Assembly: GCF_001544215.1 (NCBI RefSeq)
Contig: NZ_BCQB01000002.1
Coordinates: 49,760-113,759 of the forward strand
DNA from: Enterococcus durans NBRC 100479 = LMG 10746
GTDB lineage: Bacteria; Bacillota; Bacilli; Lactobacillales; Enterococcaceae
DNA: 64,000 nucleotides
Direction: 5' to 3'
Under the pieces are notes generated by a model. The model was not told the origin of the DNA, ran no database searches, and worked only from the letters and a program-made list of their open reading frames with translations. Shown in pieces: positions 55,268 to 64,000 of this stretch. A program made the translations under genes and the position numbers. Each line of letters opens with the position of its first letter. Position 1 is the first letter of the stretch.

Positions 55268-56587
55268 TTACTTCAGCAAATAGGAAAGATCACTAGCTAA
55301 AGTTGGATATCCGAGAATCCATTGATCTAGCTCTGCTTTTTTTACTTTTTGATTGATCAATAGAGTTAGATCATTGATCAAATCATCTGCTTGTTCGCTG
55401 ATAACAGCAGCACCAACTAAAAAATCATTCGCATCATAGGTAAGTTGAGCCTTCGCTAGAGGTTCGTTTACTCGATGGTAGGTAAACCAATCTGTCATTG
55501 ATACATCGGTCACTTGGTCTTTTTCAGTTGTCTGTTTTTTTGTTCGTCCGACCTGTGCCACCTTCGGACTGCTGTAAACGATCGTTGGGATTACCGGATA
55601 GTGGATAGGTGCTGTTTTCCCCGTTAAATAATCAGCAACATAAGTCCCTTCAAACGTCGCAACAGGCGTTAGTTTGGGTTCATTTTTTGCGATAATATCC
55701 CCACATGCAAAGATATTCGGATTACTTGTCTGTAAATACTCGTTGACGACGATTCCTTGCTTCACTGTGTGTACACCTGCCTGCTCAAGTTGCAGATGTT
55801 CAATATTCGGTCTTCTACCAGTCGCAACGAAAATTGCATCTGCCTGTAACTCTTTGTCTTTTGAAACAAGACGATACGTAGATGCTTCTTGAATGACACG
55901 CTGTGACTCAAAGTCAAAAATGAAAGTGATCCCTGCCTTTTGCATTTGCTCAACTAAACTGTTGACCAACTCTTCTTCAAATCCTTTTAAAGGTTGCTGA
56001 TTATGATGAACGATCGTTACTTTGCTTCCAGCAGCATGAGCAATCATTGCTAATTCAAATGCAATATAACCTGCACCGATAAAAATAATCTCTTTTGGCA
56101 ATTTTTCCAACGCTAAAAAGTCCGTACTAGTTTGCAGAAATTCTTTTCCTTCAATAGGTAAAATAGCTGGTCGCTGCCCAGTCGCAAGGATATAATGCTC
56201 AACCGTGATGGTTTCTTCTCCCACTTTGATCGTTTGTGGATCGATAAACTGGGCAGTACCAGATAAATGATCGATTTTTGCAGCCGCTAGTTCTTCTTGG
56301 CGATTTTTAGAAACAGGATCTGTGAATGTTCGTTTGAATGCTTGTAATTCTGCCCAATCAACAGGAGGTACATCCGAGAAACCTTTACCAATGAGTTGTT
56401 CGATTCTTTTTCTTGCTTCAACACCATTTAATAGAATTTTCTTCGGGTCACACCCTCTATTTGGGCAAGTTCCGCCCCAAAGGTTTTCTTCCACGACAAG
56501 CACCTGTTTTTCTGCCGCTTTCAACCCATACGCAGCGCTTAACCCAGCAACTCCTGAACCGATGACGACCGCATCATACTTTTTCAT
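55268..56587 (-). CDS. FAD/NAD(P)-dependent disulfide reductase
   Basis: This 439-residue pyridine nucleotide-disulfide oxidoreductase has an N-terminal FAD motif (AVVIGSGVAGLSAAYG) and the redox-active disulfide in GGTCPNRGCDPKKILL. An NAD(P) motif (FIGAGYIAFELA) follows, then the second FAD contact (IFACGDI) and a dimerisation domain. It resembles glutathione or mercuric reductase rather than lipoamide dehydrogenase. The usual C-terminal HP-type active-site pair is not clear (it ends LASDLSYLL). It overlaps the upstream ATPase by 14 bases, forming one operon with the transporter. Confidence 0.88.
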   Translation of the reverse strand: MKKYDAVVIGSGVAGLSAAYGLKAAEKQVLVVEENLWGGTCPNRGCDPKKILLNGVEARKRIEQLIGKGFSDVPPVDWAELQAFKRTFTDPVSKNRQEELAAAKIDHLSGTAQFIDPQTIKVGEETITVEHYILATGQRPAILPIEGKEFLQTSTDFLALEKLPKEIIFIGAGYIAFELAMIAHAAGSKVTIVHHNQQPLKGFEEELVNSLVEQMQKAGITFIFDFESQRVIQEASTYRLVSKDKELQADAIFVATGRRPNIEHLQLEQAGVHTVKQGIVVNEYLQTSNPNIFACGDIIAKNEPKLTPVATFEGTYVADYLTGKTAPIHYPVIPTIVYSSPKVAQVGRTKKQTTEKDQVTDVSMTDWFTYHRVNEPLAKAQLTYDANDFLVGAAVISEQADDLINDLTLLINQKVKKAELDQWILGYPTLASDLSYLLK

Positions 56588-57539
56588 TGTCTTCTTCCTT
56601 TCTACTTAGAAAAGCAAACATATCTCCTCTCGTGATCTCACCAGAAATACGTTCATTTTCCTGAATATTTACAGATTCATGATCAACCAGCAATGCAAAA
56701 ACTTCATTCAATGGTGTATTGAATTGAACCACAGGACGATCTTTTTCGCTGATTCCTTTTGTGTAATTCTTGGCCAAGAGGATCTCTTTTACAGTTTGTT
56801 CTTTTTGAGAAAGAGAATCATCAAAAAAGCTGCGCACAAACTCGTTCTTCGGATTGGTCAGTAATTGTTCCGGTGTCTCGCATTGGATCAACTCCCCATC
56901 CTTCATTACCGCTATCCTTGTTCCTAGTTTGATTGCTTCATCCATATTATGCGTAACGAAGACGATCGTCGTTCCTAGATCCTGATGCAAAGACAATACC
57001 AAATCCTGTAAAGAGGCCCGTGACAAAGGATCTAGCGCACTAAATGGTTCATCCATCAAAAGCACCTCTGGATTTGCTGCTAATGCTCGAATGATCCCGA
57101 TTCTTTGTTGTTCTCCCCCTGATAATTCCTGAGGCATCCTGTTTCTATAGCTAGTGGGGTCAAGTCCAACTTTTTCTAACAAACGATCTGCCGTCTGTTC
57201 CCTTTTCGTTTTTTCCCAACCTAGCATTTCTGGAATGACTTCAATGTTTTGTTTGACCGTCATATTCGGAAACAGTGCAATTTGCTGCAGTACGTACCCC
57301 ATATTCCATCTCATTTTTTGCAAATCATAGTCTTTCAATGCTTTCCCTTTGAAAGAGACTTCACCTGAAGTAGGCTGAGAAAGACCATTGATCATCTTCA
57401 ATGAAGTCGTTTTTCCACTACCAGAAGGGCCCACTAGCACAAAGATTTCTCCTTCTTCGATGGCTAGATCTAATTCTTTAATTGCGTATTTGTCCCCATA
57501 TTTTTTTTGGACTTTTTTAAATTCAATCAGCTTGGTCAT
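56574..57539 (-). CDS. osmoprotectant/thiol-type ABC ATPase (OpuCA/EgtV-like)
   Basis: This 321-residue ATPase has Walker [14 protein letters not shown], signature [10 protein letters not shown] and Walker [14 protein letters not shown], plus a C-terminal regulatory extension of about 80 residues where OpuCA-type proteins carry CBS domains. Only one CBS-like unit seems present ([19 protein letters not shown]). The start overlaps the permease stop as ATGA. The partner is a permease-binding protein fusion of the OpuC/EgtU type. Confidence 0.87.
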   Translation of the reverse strand: MTKLIEFKKVQKKYGDKYAIKELDLAIEEGEIFVLVGPSGSGKTTSLKMINGLSQPTSGEVSFKGKALKDYDLQKMRWNMGYVLQQIALFPNMTVKQNIEVIPEMLGWEKTKREQTADRLLEKVGLDPTSYRNRMPQELSGGEQQRIGIIRALAANPEVLLMDEPFSALDPLSRASLQDLVLSLHQDLGTTIVFVTHNMDEAIKLGTRIAVMKDGELIQCETPEQLLTNPKNEFVRSFFDDSLSQKEQTVKEILLAKNYTKGISEKDRPVVQFNTPLNEVFALLVDHESVNIQENERISGEITRGDMFAFLSRKEEDNEKV

Positions 57540-59074
57540 TTGCTTTCCTCCTTCAGTAGTCCCTCTTCTATCAAGAATGCATGAGCGACTTCTGCAGGTT
57601 GTTTTTTCTCCACGTTTACTTGGTAGTTCATGTCGATCATCTGTTCTTCAGTGATTTTATTTGAAAGTTTCTCTAGTGCTTTAACGATCCTTGGATGTGT
57701 ATCGGCAAATTCAGTTGTCATCAAAGGTGCCCCTTGATAAGCTGGAAACAGTCCTAGATCATCTTCTAAGGTAACTAACCCATATTGCTTCAATTCACTA
57801 TCGGTCGAATAGCCATCCACGATGTTCACATCACCATTATTGATTGCTTGGTATCTTAGACTAGGTTCCATACTCTGTACACTTGGAAAATCCAATCCGT
57901 ACGTTTCTTGAATGCCTTTATAACCGTCCGATCGATCAATAAATTCTAGAGTAAATCCTGCTTTGATTTGATTTTCTATTTTCTTCAAGTCAGAAATCGT
58001 TTTTAGTCCATTTTCCTGTGCAAAGTTGGCTTTAACCGCTAGTGCATACGTATTCTGGTAAGCCATCGGTTGCAACAAACGCATCTTGAATTGTTCATTC
58101 AATAAAGTATTTGCTTGCTCATAGGTTTCTTCTTCATTTAATTTTTTATTTTTTAAACTTTCAGGAACCTTTACTAAACTTTCCAAAACAGTTCCTGTGA
58201 ATTCAGGATAAATATCGATTTGTTGATTCTCCAAAGCACTGAACAAGAAGCTTGTTTTACCAAAATTAGGTTTCAGTTCAACTTTAGTATCTGTTTCTTC
58301 CTCAATCAGTTCCTTATACATCTCGATCAATATATCTGGCTCCGCTCCAAGTTTACCAGCAATAGTGATCTTTTCTTCCTTGAATATCTCACTTTGAGCC
58401 AATGAAGCACCACCGATTCCTAACAGGATAACGATCAATGTAATCACTGTGTATCTAGGCTTTAAATGTTGCAGCAGTCGGATCAAACTACTAAAGACAA
58501 TGGCTAGTAACGCTGAACTGATTGCACCAATCAACGTCAAGACAGGTATATTACGGTCGATCCCTAATAAAATGAATGTTCCTAAACCACCAGCCCCGAT
58601 CAAAGCTGCTAATGTAGCCGTACCAATGATCAACACTAAAGCTGTTCGAATACCTGAAATAATGACAGGAAGCGCAATAGGAAGTTCTACTTTGATCAGC
58701 CGCCTCATTCTAGACATACCGAATGCGCGAGCTGCCTCTTCAATTGACGGATCGATCTCACTCAGACCAATATACGTACTTTGAAAAATCGGTAATAGCG
58801 CATAGATGACCAAAGCGATCAATGCTGGCAAAGTACCGATCCCGACAAATGGAATCAACAACCCCAATAACGCCAGTGAAGGTATAGTTTGAAGAACACT
58901 TGTCGTTTGTAGTAGTACTTCAGCCATTTTTTTATGGTTGACTGACCAAATTGCAATTGGTATCGCGATCAAGATCGCAATCAACAACGCAATCAGTGAT
59001 ATGGATAAATGTTGAAAGGTAGCTGTCAGTAACTCACCTTTTCGCTCATTGAGCGTTTGTATAAAATTATTCAT
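57536..59074 (-). CDS. fused permease/substrate-binding protein (OpuC/EgtU-like)
   Basis: This 512-residue fusion has a permease half (residues 1-215) with six or so membrane segments and the EAA loop ([25 protein letters not shown]). The binding domain (about 230-512) starts [25 protein letters not shown] and contains [22 protein letters not shown] and [10 protein letters not shown], the OpuAC/quaternary-ammonium-binding pattern. Relatives import betaine, carnitine or ergothioneine. With a disulfide reductase in the same operon, a thiol betaine is attractive but not proven. The ATG at 59074 has AAAGGAAGG upstream. Confidence 0.88.
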   Translation of the reverse strand: MNNFIQTLNERKGELLTATFQHLSISLIALLIAILIAIPIAIWSVNHKKMAEVLLQTTSVLQTIPSLALLGLLIPFVGIGTLPALIALVIYALLPIFQSTYIGLSEIDPSIEEAARAFGMSRMRRLIKVELPIALPVIISGIRTALVLIIGTATLAALIGAGGLGTFILLGIDRNIPVLTLIGAISSALLAIVFSSLIRLLQHLKPRYTVITLIVILLGIGGASLAQSEIFKEEKITIAGKLGAEPDILIEMYKELIEEETDTKVELKPNFGKTSFLFSALENQQIDIYPEFTGTVLESLVKVPESLKNKKLNEEETYEQANTLLNEQFKMRLLQPMAYQNTYALAVKANFAQENGLKTISDLKKIENQIKAGFTLEFIDRSDGYKGIQETYGLDFPSVQSMEPSLRYQAINNGDVNIVDGYSTDSELKQYGLVTLEDDLGLFPAYQGAPLMTTEFADTHPRIVKALEKLSNKITEEQMIDMNYQVNVEKKQPAEVAHAFLIEEGLLKEESK

Positions 59075-59101
59075 AAGACCTTCCTTTCTAGCTATAATTC
59101 A

Positions 59102-59159
59102 AGTATAAACAACGAACAACAATTCCCCAACTAAATTGACCTCGTACAAAATCAGTACG
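59102..59159 (-). promoter_or_regulatory. promoter region of the transporter-reductase operon
   Basis: A TATACT -10 (59102-59107) has only a weak TTGGGG -35 at 17 bases. An inverted repeat CGTAC-N7-GTACG (59143-59159) lies just upstream, a position that would suit an activator. Confidence 0.45.
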
Positions 59160-59234
59160 GATAAATACTTTCTGCTTTCCTCAAACATTCTCATTTATGG
59201 GAAGAGAATCTGGTACAAAAAGTATACATTGATC

Positions 59235-59294
59235 CGTACCTCTTCAAAATTTCTTTCGACTTCCTCGTATTCTTTCTTTGAAGATAGTTGTTTG
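59235..59294. repeat. 60-bp direct repeat, left copy
   Basis: The stretch beginning CGTACCTCTTCAAAATTTCT and ending GAAGATAGTTGTTTG recurs at 62536-62595 with only two mismatches in 60 bases. The two copies bracket the ABC/HTH cassette. Confidence 0.85.
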
Positions 59295-59486
59295 AAAAAA
59301 AATACGGCTCTATAATTTATAGGACTGAAATTTCTTACAAGATGTTCTTATTCTAATAGCAAAATAAAGGCCCAGAATATTCATATCAAAATACTGAAAC
59401 GATTATCTTATAGATTTGAATCCTTTGAGAACACGAAAATCAGGATTTTTTTGATCAATCAATTGATTCAAGTGAAATAACAAAAA

Positions 59487-59527
59487 AATCTGAGACAGAA
59501 GGTTATTCCTCCTGTTCCAGATTTCAT
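59487..59527. terminator. candidate terminator hairpin
   Basis: AATCTGAGACAGAAGG pairs imperfectly with CCTCCTGTTCCAGATT and is flanked by A and T runs. No gene directly precedes it on either strand, so its user is unclear. Confidence 0.45.
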
Positions 59528-59589
59528 TTTACAAAACGCATCAGTCCTTATTGACAAAGAGCCATTAATCCAAGTGAAATAAAAAAGAA

Positions 59590-59755
59590 GGTGAGACAAA
59601 TCTAAAAATCAGTTTTGCTACAGACTCTCGAATAAACGGCGGGAGCAGAAGCAACTCCTTCGGAAATAAGCCGAAATTCACAAAAATTTGAAAAGCAATT
59701 TTCGTTCATTTCTTCTTATTTCTCGGAGTTAAACACTTCTGTCCCAGCCTCTCTC
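59590..59755. repeat. modular stem-loop repeat, type I copy
   Basis: It is almost identical to the 9059 and 31846 copies, from GGTGAGACAAATCTAAAAATC to TTCTGTCCCAGCCTCT. It runs straight into a type II interior. Confidence 0.85.
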
Positions 59756-59887
59756 AAATAAACGGTGTCCAAAAGTCCGGCTTTTCAGAAATTTCAAAAA
59801 AAAAAAAAAAAACGAGCAATACAAAAAACATTTTGTTCGTTTTTCTCTCCAATTTCTCAAACCTAAACGACTTTTGTCTCGACCTCT
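59756..59887. repeat. modular stem-loop repeat, type II interior without left end
   Basis: It begins AAATAAACGGTGTCC, includes the ACGAGCAATAC/GTTCGT hairpin with a long A run, and ends TTTTGTCTCGACCTCTTT. It is fused head-to-tail to the type I copy. Confidence 0.8.
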
Positions 59888-60125
59888 TTAATTTTATCAA
59901 TCTCATCAATTCTTATTTAAAAAGATTCAAAAAATGTAGAAAACCCATGAATTCTAAATTACCCTTTTTATACATTTTACTATTGCTATTGACAATAATC
60001 ACTTTTATAGAGCAATGAATCCTACGTTTCTTGCAAATTCATACTTTTTCCTATTTTGAATATTCAACTCCTAAATAAACGGTTTTTCTCCCGTTACAAT
60101 CATTTTCCTATAACACTTTTATATT

Positions 60126-60198
60126 GTCAATTATTTTTTCAATTAATTTCCTATATTTTAGGAATAAATTGACATTTTAACGATTTCTATATTAGACT
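60126..60198 (+). promoter_or_regulatory. cassette promoter with nested inverted repeats
   Basis: TTGACA (60169-60174) with TAGACT (60193-60198, 18-base spacer) precedes the ABC gene. Outer inverted repeat TGTCAATT (60126-60133)/AATTGACA (60167-60174) encloses TTCCTA-N5-TAGGAA (60148-60164). Either could be the operator of the HTH protein encoded downstream. Confidence 0.5.
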
Positions 60199-60231
60199 GA
60201 TAATTGAATGAATTAGAAAGAAGGGATTCTA

Positions 60232-61797
60232 TTGAAACAAATATTAGGAAAAAACAAACGATTTTTATTTATTACAGCAATTCTAGTCATTGTTGGAGCA
60301 TTGACATCCATGATCACTCCTATATTTATTCAAATTTTTAATCAAAGAAATACTACTGTGACGTACAATATGATGTTTCTGATTTTTTTTGCAATGCTAG
60401 TTTCTTTTTTATTACAGGTATTTATGCTGATTTATCGAGAGAATTATGCAGCAAAATTTAATGTTACTTATTTATTTGTTCTGATAAACAAATTAACAGG
60501 TATCACCTACGATAAATTTATCGAAAAAGAATCCTCTTATTTGATTAATCGCATATTTGCAGCTGTAGATTCCTTATATTTATTTTTACTTAGTAGTGTT
60601 TCAACAATCGCGAAATCAGGATTCATCATTCTATTATCCCTCGGACTAGTCTTGTTTATGTCTTGGCAGATATTTTTAGTTCTATTACTGCTATTGCCGT
60701 TAAATTTCCTGGGGTTTAAGTACATCAACAAACAGCTCTCCATCAAAATGGAACAAATGCAGCAAGATTCAGCAAACGCAAGAAAGGATTTAATTGTTAC
60801 CCTATCAAATGTGGACAATGTTAAGGCACAGGCTGATAATTCTGCAATTGAACTATTGCTTAAGCCAAAAATGACTGCAATGTATGATTCCTTGGCGAAT
60901 AATAACAAATATGCCCAAGTAACCAGCAGCTCGATTACATTTGTTAACCAATTGGTGCAAAATATGACCTATATCTGGACAAGTATTTTAATTGTGCAAA
61001 AACAATTGCCAGTGGGAAGTTTAATTATTCTGAGTATTATAGTTCCAATGTACTATTCAGCGTTGAGTGAACTATCAAAAGCCAATGTTGATTATAAATC
61101 TTTATCCACTTCAAATGATTTTATCAAACAGGAACTTGACGCAAATCAAGAGGAAAGTGGCGGAAAAGAGCTTGATTCCATTGAGACAATCAGCTTCGAA
61201 TCTCCCACTTTTTCGATAAATGAAAAAACTTTTTCTTACCCTTTGAATTTAAGTGTGAAAAAAAATGATATAGTTTATATTGAAGGTGATTCTGGAAGTG
61301 GAAAATCATCTTTATTAAGGCTACTGTTGAAATTTAGAAAATCCACTGGTATTCGCATTAACGAAATAAAAATAGATGAAATTTGTAATTCAAGTTTGAG
61401 AAACAAAATAACCTATATTTCTCAAACTCCGACGATATTATCAACCTCGTTAGAAAATAATATTGGAATGGGGCATGAGCTTTCGGAAGAGGAAAAAGTT
61501 TTTATTGAAAAATCAGGGATTCTTAATTCAATTCTTAAAGAAAAAAGTTGGGATAGTATTTTATATGAAAATGGAGCAAATTTATCTGGCGGGGAAAAGC
61601 AAAGGATCGCTATTTGTCGTGTTATAATTACAAATGCAGATTTATATATCCTAGACGAAAGTATTAGTAATATTGATAAAGAGTCAGCAATTGATATAAT
61701 GGAATTTTTAACGGAAAATATAAACGATAAAATTATTTTATTTACAACTCATGACAAGTATTTTAAAAAATATGCAAATAAAGTTATTACAATTTAG
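60232..61797 (+). CDS. ABC exporter (fused permease and ATPase)
   Basis: This 521-residue half-transporter has about six membrane segments in residues 10-290 and an ATPase domain with Walker A EGDSGSGKSSLLR, Q-loop YISQTPTI, signature LSGGEKQRIA and Walker B LYILDESISNID. The Walker B glutamate is present. There is no peptidase C39 domain. It resembles bacteriocin- or peptide-export ABC proteins. The start is TTG at 60232 with AAGGGA upstream. AT-rich codon use differs from neighbouring genes, suggesting transfer. It is followed 15 bases later by an HTH gene. Confidence 0.85.
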   Translation: MKQILGKNKRFLFITAILVIVGALTSMITPIFIQIFNQRNTTVTYNMMFLIFFAMLVSFLLQVFMLIYRENYAAKFNVTYLFVLINKLTGITYDKFIEKESSYLINRIFAAVDSLYLFLLSSVSTIAKSGFIILLSLGLVLFMSWQIFLVLLLLLPLNFLGFKYINKQLSIKMEQMQQDSANARKDLIVTLSNVDNVKAQADNSAIELLLKPKMTAMYDSLANNNKYAQVTSSSITFVNQLVQNMTYIWTSILIVQKQLPVGSLIILSIIVPMYYSALSELSKANVDYKSLSTSNDFIKQELDANQEESGGKELDSIETISFESPTFSINEKTFSYPLNLSVKKNDIVYIEGDSGSGKSSLLRLLLKFRKSTGIRINEIKIDEICNSSLRNKITYISQTPTILSTSLENNIGMGHELSEEEKVFIEKSGILNSILKEKSWDSILYENGANLSGGEKQRIAICRVIITNADLYILDESISNIDKESAIDIMEFLTENINDKIILFTTHDKYFKKYANKVITI

Positions 61798-61812
61798 TAC
61801 AGGAGAATCCGT

Positions 61813-62253
61813 ATGAACAATAATGATATGCTAACCGTACAAGAAGTCGCAGAAGCTTTAGGAGTCACCACAAGAACGATTCGAAATTATATAGCTGATG
61901 GTAAATTAAAGGGAAGTAAAATTGGAGGCCAATGGAAATTTTTAAGATCCGATCTCTACAAGCAAATCGGAATTCCAGTGGAGAACCCTATTTTCAAATT
62001 TTTGGAAGATGAAAATGTCAGTCAAATCGACGCAATTTTTTCTGTGAATGTTCCTATTACTAGCCCAGATAAAATTGAAAAATTAAAGAATGAACTAATT
62101 GATCAATACAATAAAGTATATGACGGCGGCGAGAACAGAAAGTTTTATTACCAAGTGATTTCCCCAAAACGCGCAAGAATCACACTTCAAGGACCGCCTG
62201 AATATGTAACCAATTTTGGAAGTTGGATAACTGATTCATTACGATATTATTGA
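61813..62253 (+). CDS. excisionase-type HTH protein with unknown C-terminal domain
   Basis: This 146-residue protein has an N-terminal MerR/excisionase-like helix-turn-helix (MLTVQEVAEALGVTTRTIRNYIADGKLKGSKIGGQWKF, residues 6-43). The C-terminal domain of about 85 residues has strands such as DAIFSVNVPI and RKFYYQVISPKRARITLQG, and I do not recognise it. The ATG at 61813 has AGGAG upstream, 15 bases after the ABC exporter. The C-terminal domain may sense the exporter's substrate or state, which is inference. Confidence 0.82.
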   Translation: MNNNDMLTVQEVAEALGVTTRTIRNYIADGKLKGSKIGGQWKFLRSDLYKQIGIPVENPIFKFLEDENVSQIDAIFSVNVPITSPDKIEKLKNELIDQYNKVYDGGENRKFYYQVISPKRARITLQGPPEYVTNFGSWITDSLRYY

Positions 62254-62274
62254 TATGTATCTAGTTAACAGTAA

Positions 62275-62403
62275 AAATATCGTGATACATTCTCATCCAA
62301 GTTAAGCTTAAAGTATTGCAGAACTTCTGATAGAGCCCATGGTTTTAATCGTGGGATGATTGTGAAGCAGATTCCAGAGTTAAAGGCTAAGGCAATTCTT
62401 TGA
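62275..62403 (+). other. coding-like remnant downstream of the HTH gene
   Basis: A frame of about 42 codons ending TGA at 62401-62403 reads LKYCRTSDRAHGFNRGM ... IPELKAKAIL, which looks like the C-terminus of a real protein. It has no start or ribosome binding site. I do not recognise it. Confidence 0.35.
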
Positions 62404-62535
62404 ACGCGCAGGAATCACCGTAGGAAATGTATCTAGCCAAATAATTCAGCTAAAGCAATGGATGTTGACTCAGGTATTACATTTTTAGAGGGATGTTGTA
62501 CGGATAATAATCAACTTATATTTTCTGGCAATGTA

Positions 62536-62595
62536 CGTACCTCTTCAAAATTTCTTCCAACTTCCTCGTATTCTTTCTTTGAAGATAGTTGTTTG
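62536..62595. repeat. 60-bp direct repeat, right copy
   Basis: It matches 59235-59294 at 58 of 60 positions, in the same orientation, 3.3 kb away, on the far side of the ABC/HTH cassette. Confidence 0.85.
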
Positions 62596-62835
62596 GAGAA
62601 AGGCAAAAAAATACACACTTTATGTTCTAAGACACAAAGTGCGCGATTACCGAATATAAATTAAAACAGCCAGTAAATATTGGACCTCGTGGGGGAGATT
62701 TTTTTTACTGGCTTGTTCAACGATTATTATACTGGAAAACCAACTATTTTTACTAAAAATGTAACAATCGGTTGTTTTGAGATCATAAACGTTGTACTTT
62801 TCCCCTTATTTCCTAAATAAAATAAAAATATTTTG

Positions 62836-63123
62836 TTAAATGATCAACTGTTGATCCTTCTCTTTTATTCCATATAAAGGTAATTTTTCTTTATCTTTTT
62901 GATAAAAGATTTCTTTCTCACGATTTTTCATCAAAAAAACCAATAGTTCTTTCATCGGAAGTTGTTTTTGCCCTTGGGTAAATAAAAAATTGCATTGGCC
63001 AGTTTCAGTTATTTCGACACCGGTCAAATGATAGGATCGACTGTCGGCTGTTAATTCGATGCTTTCGTAAGGTTTTTTTGTAGGTGGATTTGACAAAACT
63101 GTCAACAAATCTGCAGCGCGCAT
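62836..63123 (-). CDS. conserved small hypothetical protein, 95 aa
   Basis: This is a soluble small protein with strand-rich N-terminal half (YESIELTADSRSYHLTGVEI) and charged C-terminus (NREKEIFYQKDKEKLPLYGIKEKD). No family is recognised. The ATG at 63123 has AAAGGGG upstream. It is divergent from the YitT gene and may have its own promoter. Confidence 0.65.
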   Translation of the reverse strand: MRAADLLTVLSNPPTKKPYESIELTADSRSYHLTGVEITETGQCNFLFTQGQKQLPMKELLVFLMKNREKEIFYQKDKEKLPLYGIKEKDQQLII

Positions 63124-63232
63124 CTTTTTTCCCCTTTTCTGACTATTTTTTTATTTTTTCCTATTGAAGAATAAGTATCTATCAGTATAATAAAGAAGTT
63201 GCTGAAAATTTTCAAAAGGAAAGAGGTTAGAC

Positions 63233-63895
63233 ATGAAAAAAAACAATTTATTGATTGATCTAGTTGGTATTACTCTGGGGGCTGCACTTTACAGCTTAGC
63301 CGTGACCGGGATCAATATCCCATCAAAGTTAGCAGATGGCGGTGTTACTGGTATCGCACTTTTATTAAATAATTTATTTGGCTTTGCTCCATCTATCACT
63401 TCCTTGTTGATCAATTTACCTTTATTACTTTTCTCATTGTTCATTTTTGGAAAGCAAGCATTTTTACGGACAATTGTTGGTACTTTTGCTTTGGTTTTCT
63501 TTTTGCGTACATGGGAAAGTCTTCATATACATTTTGCGGTGCAGAATCTTTTGGTGAATAGTCTGATGACTGGGCTCCTTTCTGGGATTGGTTGTGGGCT
63601 TGTTTTTCGCTTTGGTGGAAGTACTGGCGGAACAGACATCCTCTACCAAGCGTTTGAAAAATATTTTCAGATAAAAATCGGAAAAAGTTTATTTTTGATC
63701 ACTTTTAGTATCTTAGTCGTTTCCTTGCTCTATTTGGACCTACGGCATTTCTTCTATACATTGATCTGCTGCTCGATCCTCTCATACACTTTGAACAAAG
63801 TGAAGTATCTGGAGATCCCACTTTCATTCAAATCTTTCAAGAGAACATCCTCTGAACCATTTGAAGGATTGGATTCTGCCGAACAATTTGACTGA
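63233..63895 (+). CDS. YitT family membrane protein
   Basis: This 220-residue protein has about six membrane segments and the family motifs GVTGIALLLNNLFGFAPSITSLLINLPL and FRFGGSTGGTDILYQAFEKYF. Most YitT proteins are about 280 residues with a C-terminal DUF2179 domain, which is absent here; the protein ends with a short hydrophilic tail. The ATG at 63233 has AGAGGT upstream. A terminator at 63908-63948 follows. Confidence 0.87.
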   Translation: MKKNNLLIDLVGITLGAALYSLAVTGINIPSKLADGGVTGIALLLNNLFGFAPSITSLLINLPLLLFSLFIFGKQAFLRTIVGTFALVFFLRTWESLHIHFAVQNLLVNSLMTGLLSGIGCGLVFRFGGSTGGTDILYQAFEKYFQIKIGKSLFLITFSILVVSLLYLDLRHFFYTLICCSILSYTLNKVKYLEIPLSFKSFKRTSSEPFEGLDSAEQFD

Positions 63896-63907
63896 TTTTA
63901 AAAAAAA

Positions 63908-63948
63908 AAAACGAGCAATACAAAAAACGTATTGTTCGTTTTTTTTTC
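63908..63948 (+). terminator. terminator built from the type II repeat hairpin
   Basis: ACGAGCAATAC/GTATTGTTCGT with nine T follows the YitT stop by about 15 bases. It is the same hairpin as in the repeats at 20834 and 59756, so a repeat module is serving as a terminator. Confidence 0.8.
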
Positions 63949-64000
63949 AATTTCGGCTCTATACTTTTTGATGTTGGTGAACTTCGCCAACATCTTTTTT

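Noticed and set aside
59947..60018. 23-residue hydrophobic peptide upstream of the ABC exporter as its substrate or a toxin
   Set aside because: There is no ribosome binding site and no terminator or antitoxin-like RNA, so it is not separable from chance.

Overview
The window looks like a chromosomal segment of an Enterococcus, probably of the E. faecium/durans/hirae/mundtii side of the genus. This rests on low GC, A/T-rich intergenic regions with strong AGGAGG ribosome binding sites, a purine operon of Firmicutes type, small enterococcal hypothetical proteins, Mga-type regulators beside an LPxTG surface-protein locus, and several copies of a modular stem-loop repeat typical of enterococcal chromosomes. 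The species call is inference; no rRNA lies in the window. || Layout. 1-5251: minus-strand purine biosynthesis operon purC-purS-purQ-purL-purF (purF runs off the left edge). 5505-5879: an unknown enterococcal gene. 6021-8935: second purine unit purE-purK-purB. 9245-11145: xpt-pbuX behind a guanine-class purine riboswitch. Both pur promoters carry a PurBox centred near -76. 11734-20780: TIM-barrel protein, two cell-wall enzymes (GH73 glucosaminidase, M15 D,D-carboxypeptidase), an oxidoreductase, two divergent FUSC/ArAE membrane proteins, a flotillin-NfeD pair, and a secreted nuclease with a coupled downstream gene. 21172-22135: lincosamide nucleotidyltransferase homologue and a broken VOC gene. 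22377-26722: a five-gene unit with an acyltransferase, ECF sigma factor, membrane protein and ABC transporter. 27227-31386: aryl-beta-glucoside PTS operon with RAT antiterminator and terminator. 32040-33916: MATE pump with a MarR regulator and palindromic operators. 34283-41701: nagA, TPR regulator, aminotransferase, tRNA-Leu(GAG), monooxygenase with a structured leader, cold shock protein, small proteins, and a LysM cell-wall protein. || 41740-48096 is a decaying accessory region: MobV relaxase without a canonical start, a membrane protein, a secreted-protein gene with a nonsense codon, an LPQTG gene that has ATA where its ATG should be, and two Mga-like regulators. 48524-51642 is a YtrA-like GntR/ABC/VanZ operon whose ATPase is split at a perfect A7 slippery site. 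51827-55215 is a TPP-riboswitch-controlled thiamine-precursor transporter with a TatD-family hydrolase. 55268-59074 is an OpuC/EgtUV-like fused ABC transporter in operon with a disulfide reductase. 60232-62253 is an AT-rich two-gene cassette (ABC exporter plus excisionase-type HTH protein) bracketed by a 60-bp direct repeat. The window closes with a small conserved gene and a YitT-family membrane protein. || Working together: the left third is purine synthesis and salvage with two control layers (PurBox transcription factor and guanine riboswitch). The remainder is envelope maintenance, drug and stress efflux, and cofactor or thiol uptake. The best candidates for undescribed biology are the repeat-flanked ABC/HTH cassette, the TatD enzyme in the TPP regulon, the thiol-type transporter with its own reductase, the sigma-ABC operon, the possible -1 frameshift in the ytr-type ATPase, and a structured RNA leader at 38879-38953.
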